In this document: positions 6,480 to 9,657 of the stretch, piece by piece
Layout: each line of letters begins with the position of its first letter
Position numbering within the stretch: position 1 is the stretch's first letter
Source of the DNA: Cyanobacteria bacterium UBA7694
GTDB lineage: Bacteria; Cyanobacteriota; Sericytochromatia; UBA7694
DNA: 9,657 bases
NCBI GenBank assembly: GCA_002482705.1
Contig: DLGM01000319.1
Span: 42,252 to 51,908 of the forward strand
Reading direction: 5' to 3'
Translations under genes and position numbers: made by a program
The notes under the pieces: generated by a model
Database searches by the model: none
What the model was told of the DNA's origin: nothing
Seen by the model: only the letters and a program-made list of their open reading frames with translations

Positions 6480-7652
6480 ATGAGTACAGAGCCTATCTCT
6501 GAAAAACCGGCCTTCCCTTTTGCCTTCGAACTCACCCAAATTCGACAGCAGCACGGGTTGAATATGACGGCTTTTGCCCATCAATTGGGAGTCACTGAAG
6601 CCTACATTTCCCTCTTAGAAGCGGGAAAACGCAAGCCCTCTAAAAAATTATTGCTCAAACTCTTGCAAACATTCCTGGCCCAAACGCCTCAAGAGCAACG
6701 ACATATCTTGATTCGTCAGGCCGGGTTTACGCCTGACGAAATTTTAAAACTGAGCGCCGCTGATCAACAAAGGCAAAAACACCGCCATAATTTTAAAACG
6801 ACCGTTACCGTCGTATTAGGACTGATCCGTGACGGGCACTTTGTCCAAGCCCACTCAGAAATTCAACATGCCTTACAATTGTTTGCCCGCCCAATCGAAC
6901 TGAATATGTTATCGGGTTACCTCGAATTAACGCGAGGAAACACGGCAGCAGCACTGGTTGCCATGCAAACAGCCGAACATTTGTCAGTTAATGCATTGGC
7001 TTCCGATACGGAAATGAGCCACGCGGAGATTATTGCCAATATCGGTTCAGTCTATTTTACAATGGGCTCTGAACAAGTTGCCCGTCGCAATGCCTGTCGC
7101 CTAGCCCAAGATAGCCAAGGCGCTGAAGTGGCCCTGTATGAAGCCAACCGTTATTTCAGTGAAGCCGAAACGTACTTAGAACAGAGCTTAAGCGAACATC
7201 CCAACTATCTCTATGCTCTGGATGAATTGGCACGTTTGTATTTTAACTTGGGCGAACTCCATCACAGCCATGCGGCGAAAGGTTATTGGCACAAAGCGAT
7301 CAACTGTTACCAACAAGTGCTTTCGCACCCCCAACGCTACACCATGCGGCGGGAACACCTATGGGAAGCAGGATGCTTTTTAGCCCACGCCTATAATAAA
7401 ACACAACACTGGGAACATGCCCACGAGCAACTTCATTTAATTTTGATATACCAACCAGAATACTGGTTGGCGTGGTACGTTGTAGCATGTCACTTCTGCT
7501 TAAAAGCCCAAGATGAAATGAATAATACTTCCTTGGACACAGCAAAGGATGCCTTATTACAAGCCATTCACTTTTATCCTCCTGCGGCTCACCAGGCAGA
7601 GCTTGACCCAGATCTGGAGTTATTGCGCCAAGAGTATGAGCTGAATCTATGA
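6480..7652 (+). CDS. XRE-family HTH regulator with TPR-like C-terminal region
   Basis: The 390-residue product has an N-terminal Cro/C1-type helix-turn-helix at about residues 16-65. It reads 'ELTQIRQQHGLNMTAFAHQLGV', then 'TEAYISLLEAGKRKPS' with the typical recognition helix and 'E.GKRxPS' end. The rest is all-helical and looks like degenerate tetratricopeptide repeats. Helix pairs include 'HFVQAHSEIQHALQLF', 'AYNKTQHWEHAHEQLHLIL' with 'PEYWLAWYVVACHFCL', and 'DALLQAIHFYPPA'. HTH plus TPR is the layout of peptide-sensing regulators of the RRNPP type (Rap, NprR, PlcR, PrgX), but it also occurs in regulators with other or unknown ligands. I infer a DNA-binding regulator whose TPR part binds a peptide or protein. 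It lies between the pilin operon and a lipoprotein gene that starts 19 bases after its stop, so it is probably cotranscribed with that lipoprotein and may control both. ATG 6480 is chosen for its strong ribosome binding site. Confidence 0.82.
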   Translation: MSTEPISEKPAFPFAFELTQIRQQHGLNMTAFAHQLGVTEAYISLLEAGKRKPSKKLLLKLLQTFLAQTPQEQRHILIRQAGFTPDEILKLSAADQQRQKHRHNFKTTVTVVLGLIRDGHFVQAHSEIQHALQLFARPIELNMLSGYLELTRGNTAAALVAMQTAEHLSVNALASDTEMSHAEIIANIGSVYFTMGSEQVARRNACRLAQDSQGAEVALYEANRYFSEAETYLEQSLSEHPNYLYALDELARLYFNLGELHHSHAAKGYWHKAINCYQQVLSHPQRYTMRREHLWEAGCFLAHAYNKTQHWEHAHEQLHLILIYQPEYWLAWYVVACHFCLKAQDEMNNTSLDTAKDALLQAIHFYPPAAHQAELDPDLELLRQEYELNL

Positions 7653-7671
7653 TGGGCTAAAACAGAAGTGT

Positions 7672-9294
7672 ATGAAGGTATCAAACATGTTGCGAAAAGC
7701 CGCCCCATCTCTTAAGTTGAGTCTCCTCGGCACTCTCATTTCCTGTACCCCGATTGCCCTGGATGCCCCCCATGTCGATCCTCTCGCTCAACCCTCCGCA
7801 GAGCCCATTCATGCAACACCGCCCTCAACCTTTATGTCTAATACACTCATTCAAGAGCCTGATGTTGCCCTCACAGAAACCACACAACTCGTCCCCCTTT
7901 CCAAGGGCGGAACTTTGGGGCAAAAGCTGGTCCCTCTTTCCAAAGGCGGCACCCTCGGTCAAGGGCTTGTGCCCCTTTCTAAAGGTGGCACTCTGGGGCA
8001 GCGTTTAGACGGATATGTGCAAGACAACCGCAGTTTTTACATCACCGCCAATTCTGCTCACTCGTTTTATGTCCATCTGTATGATCCAGAGCAGAAGGCT
8101 GTTTTAGCCAGCGTAGAGACCACTCCGAGCGGCTACTTCCACTTTGCCCAAGCCCCTTTACACCAACGTCTGTTATTGGTGGCCATTAATCCGACTACAG
8201 ATACCGAATACCGTGCTTATATCACCCCTGACACAAGCAATTATACGCAACAAGATATCAGTCTTGAAACAACGGCGGCCGCGCTGATTACAGATAGTGT
8301 CATCAGCACACAACAACGCGCCTGGTGGCACTCCGAAGCAGGCCAAAACCAACAGCTCAAACTGCTGCGTTATTTAGCATCTACTCCTCAGTCCACTTAT
8401 GTACAGTGGCAAGAGAGCTCCACTTTCAAAGCTATTTTGCAGGAACTTGAAGCCAATCAACCGCCGCCACCATCGGCCACCCCCATCCCCTCAGCAGAAG
8501 CGACAGCATCCCCCCTATTGCCTCAATCGTCGCCCACGCCCATTCAAACGCTTAGTGCTGGAGAAGGAGTCATCCATCCAACGCCCTCTCCCACAGCGAC
8601 CCCACCCATAGCCGCTCCAACGCCACAGCCCACGCCAACTCCCAGCCCGGTGTGCACCTTGGCAGCCGTCTATAATACTTCTGCAGCCACTTTTTTCACT
8701 GCCGCCACCTATCCCCAGATACAACAGAACTATCTCAATCAACTGCGTGCCCAGTCCATCCCTCAGTGCAGCTACACCAACCCTGCGGGCAACTGCAATA
8801 GCCTCAATCCCAACGAAATACAGTGCAGTGATAGCAGCGGGCAATATATCCTCTTAGCCCAAGGCTGTAGCCAATGGTCGATTGAGGCCGATCATGTCAA
8901 TCTGCAACACACCCCGACCCTCCCTGTGCGCATCTATACCCATCAACAAGTGAGCATCAATCAAGCCTTTGTGGGCAGTATTGTCAGCGCAGGCTCGGCC
9001 AATATCAGCCTGAACCAAGGACAAACCCAAGGTCTGATTATGAGCACCTATGCCAATATTAATCTCAACAATCAGGCGCGTTTTGAAGGGGTCATGGCCA
9101 TCATGGGATCTTCTCTACCTTCTCTCAATCTCAGCAACCAGGCTCAGTATCAAGGGTTATTATTGCTGCCCCCATCTCCGGCTGCCCCGGAAGCCTGGGC
9201 CAGCTCCCCAGTTTTCCAAAATCCCGGACTGGGCTTAAATACTGCCCAACAGTGGAGCAATCTGTTGAGGGATAATCTGTGCCCCCAGCCTTAA
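7672..9294 (+). CDS. Multidomain lipoprotein with 13-residue tandem repeats, Pro-rich linker and PilX-shared C-terminal module
   Basis: I do not recognise a named family for this 540-residue protein. A basic N-terminus and hydrophobic stretch end in the lipobox LISC (C25), so it is probably a lipoprotein at the inner or outer membrane. Residues 73-111 are three tandem 13-residue repeats of LVPLSKGGTLGQ plus one variable residue. About 112-200 looks like a beta-sandwich of the carboxypeptidase-regulatory type (VHLYDPEQKAVLASVETTPSGYFHF). About 200-262 is helical. Residues 264-327 form a linker rich in Pro, Thr and Ser. The C-terminal module, about 328-540, has C375-x9-C385-x13-C399 and strands such as ANINLNNQARFEGVMA, and matches the end of the PilX-like protein at 4920-6362. 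It is probably surface-exposed or periplasmic. ATG 7687 is a good alternative start, with GAAGGT 7 nt upstream; numbering here uses ATG 7672. No terminator is clear after the stop. Confidence 0.8.
   Translation: MKVSNMLRKAAPSLKLSLLGTLISCTPIALDAPHVDPLAQPSAEPIHATPPSTFMSNTLIQEPDVALTETTQLVPLSKGGTLGQKLVPLSKGGTLGQGLVPLSKGGTLGQRLDGYVQDNRSFYITANSAHSFYVHLYDPEQKAVLASVETTPSGYFHFAQAPLHQRLLLVAINPTTDTEYRAYITPDTSNYTQQDISLETTAAALITDSVISTQQRAWWHSEAGQNQQLKLLRYLASTPQSTYVQWQESSTFKAILQELEANQPPPPSATPIPSAEATASPLLPQSSPTPIQTLSAGEGVIHPTPSPTATPPIAAPTPQPTPTPSPVCTLAAVYNTSAATFFTAATYPQIQQNYLNQLRAQSIPQCSYTNPAGNCNSLNPNEIQCSDSSGQYILLAQGCSQWSIEADHVNLQHTPTLPVRIYTHQQVSINQAFVGSIVSAGSANISLNQGQTQGLIMSTYANINLNNQARFEGVMAIMGSSLPSLNLSNQAQYQGLLLLPPSPAAPEAWASSPVFQNPGLGLNTAQQWSNLLRDNLCPQP
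7674..7679 (+). promoter_or_regulatory. Ribosome-binding-like site favouring an alternative lipoprotein start
   Basis: GAAGGT lies 7 nt before ATG 7687, the sixth codon of the longest reading frame. It is better than the weak AGAAG before ATG 7672. Starting at 7687 would give a signal peptide of 19 residues before the lipobox Cys. Confidence 0.45.
7888..8004 (+). repeat. Three in-frame 39-bp tandem repeats in the lipoprotein gene
   Basis: Units are 7888-7926, 7927-7965 and 7966-8004. Each encodes LVPLSKGGTLGQ followed by K, G or R. Between units the first 36 bases differ at 8 to 9 positions, and every difference is synonymous. Each unit keeps a weak palindrome around CCCCTTTCC/AAGG, so it may descend from a palindromic repeat that was inserted in frame. 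Confidence 0.9.
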
Positions 9295-9346
9295 GCGCTG
9301 GAATCCCTACAAAATCGAGGGTCAGGGACAATCTTTCATCAAGAGG

Positions 9347-9379
9347 TTGATAACAGCGAAAGAGGTCTGTTATGATAAT
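9347..9379 (+). promoter_or_regulatory. Probable sigma-70-type promoter of ssrA
   Basis: TTGATA (9347-9352) and TATGAT (9371-9376) form a -35/-10 pair with an 18-nt spacer. The overlapping GATAAT at 9374-9379 is an alternative -10 box. The mature tmRNA 5' end (GGGG at 9387) lies 7-10 nt downstream, at a suitable distance for the start of transcription. The rest of the gap 9295-9346 shows nothing convincing. Confidence 0.65.
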
Positions 9380-9386
9380 GCTTGCC

Positions 9387-9657
9387 GGGGATGTCAAGGC
9401 TTCGACACGAACATTCATGGCATAGACTGCGAGTCGGGAACGTCAATGTACCCGTTAAACTATTGGCAACAATTATAAACGCAAACAAGAAAAATCTGTT
9501 TGCTCTTCCTTCCCTGAAAACTGCCCGCGTAGCGGTCGCAGCCTAAGAGAAAGAAGGCCTCGACTGGATCTGAGCCACGGTGAAGGTTGAGCTTAAATTA
9601 GTGGCTGCCCGGTTTGTAGTGTCAGCGGATAAACTGGAAAGATAAGTTGACTCGTCG
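9387..9657 (+). ncRNA. ssrA: tmRNA (transfer-messenger RNA), 5' part; 3' end outside window
   Basis: tmRNA frees ribosomes stalled on broken mRNAs by acting first as alanyl-tRNA, then as a template for a degradation tag. The start GGGGATGTCAAGGCTTCGAC matches the conserved tmRNA 5' end (acceptor strand plus the TTCGAC element). A pseudoknot-like stretch (GTCGGG...CCCG, about 9433-9454) follows, then the tag frame at 9481-9546. Acceptor strand comes before tag frame, so this is the standard one-piece form, not the permuted two-piece form. The 3' tRNA-like end (T-arm GTTCRA and CCA) is not within the 271 bases visible, so the gene continues past the window. An SmpB partner is not present here. 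Confidence 0.9.
9481..9546 (+). other. tmRNA proteolysis-tag reading frame, 21 codons
   Basis: The frame starts at resume codon GCA 9481 and ends at TAA 9544-9546. The tag begins ANKKNLFALP and ends TARVAVAA, with the hydrophobic Ala-rich end that ClpXP-type proteases recognise. The base at position -4 is A, as in E. coli. The in-frame GCA at 9466 also has A at -4 and would lengthen the tag to 26 codons, but an ANxx start is more typical. Confidence 0.8.

Noticed and set aside
7888..8004. CRISPR-like array
   Set aside because: The three units are directly adjacent with no spacers, are in frame, and differ by synonymous changes, so they are a coding tandem repeat.
8515..8844. Minus-strand frame of 109 codons
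   Set aside because: It lies opposite the Pro/Thr/Ser linker of the lipoprotein, whose composition keeps reverse frames open. No ribosome binding site or family feature was seen.
9285..9301. Terminator after the lipoprotein gene
   Set aside because: CCAGC and GCTGG form only a 5-bp stem around the stop codon, with no T-run after it.
9387..9657. Permuted two-piece tmRNA
   Set aside because: The GGGG...TTCGAC acceptor strand precedes the tag frame, which is the standard one-piece order.

Overview
The window looks like chromosomal DNA of a diderm (Gram-negative-type) bacterium. Genes are dense, all run on the + strand, and often overlap or sit in operons. There are four type IV prepilin-like genes, a lipoprotein signal with a lipobox, and the 5' part of a one-piece tmRNA. 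I cannot name the taxon. The tmRNA tag ends in -VAVAA, somewhat like cyanobacterial tags ending in -VAA, so a relative of the Cyanobacteria is possible, but this is a weak hint.

Region 1 (1-2930) is a phospho-signalling operon. It holds the 3' end of a Ser/Thr kinase with a C-terminal membrane anchor. Next comes a two-domain protein that joins a degenerate kinase-like domain to a complete PP2C-type phosphatase. The third gene encodes a YkgJ-type cysteine-cluster protein. The genes are 18 and 2 bases apart, and a 16-bp perfect hairpin follows them.

Region 2 (2931-3064) is a very AT-rich intergenic stretch with an 18-nt direct repeat. It probably holds the promoter of the next operon.

Region 3 (3065-6362) is a minor-pilin operon of four overlapping genes in the order FimT/GspH-like, PilV/GspI-like, PilW/GspJ-like and PilX/GspK-like. 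They probably form the tip or priming complex of a type IV pilus or a related pseudopilus. The PilX-like protein carries a long C-terminal domain rich in Asn, with beta-solenoid-like strands.

Region 4 (6363-9294) has an XRE-type HTH regulator with TPR-like helices, followed 19 bases later by a lipoprotein. The lipoprotein has three tandem 13-residue repeats, a beta-sandwich-like region, a Pro/Thr/Ser linker, and a C-terminal module. That module shares an identical C-x9-C-x13-C spacing and a similar strand pattern with the PilX-like protein of region 3. This shared module is the main clue that regions 3 and 4 form one surface system: a pilus-tip protein, a lipoprotein with the same head, and a dedicated regulator.

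Region 5 (9347-9657) holds a promoter and the start of ssrA (tmRNA), with a tag reading frame of 21 codons. The 3' half of the RNA lies outside the window.
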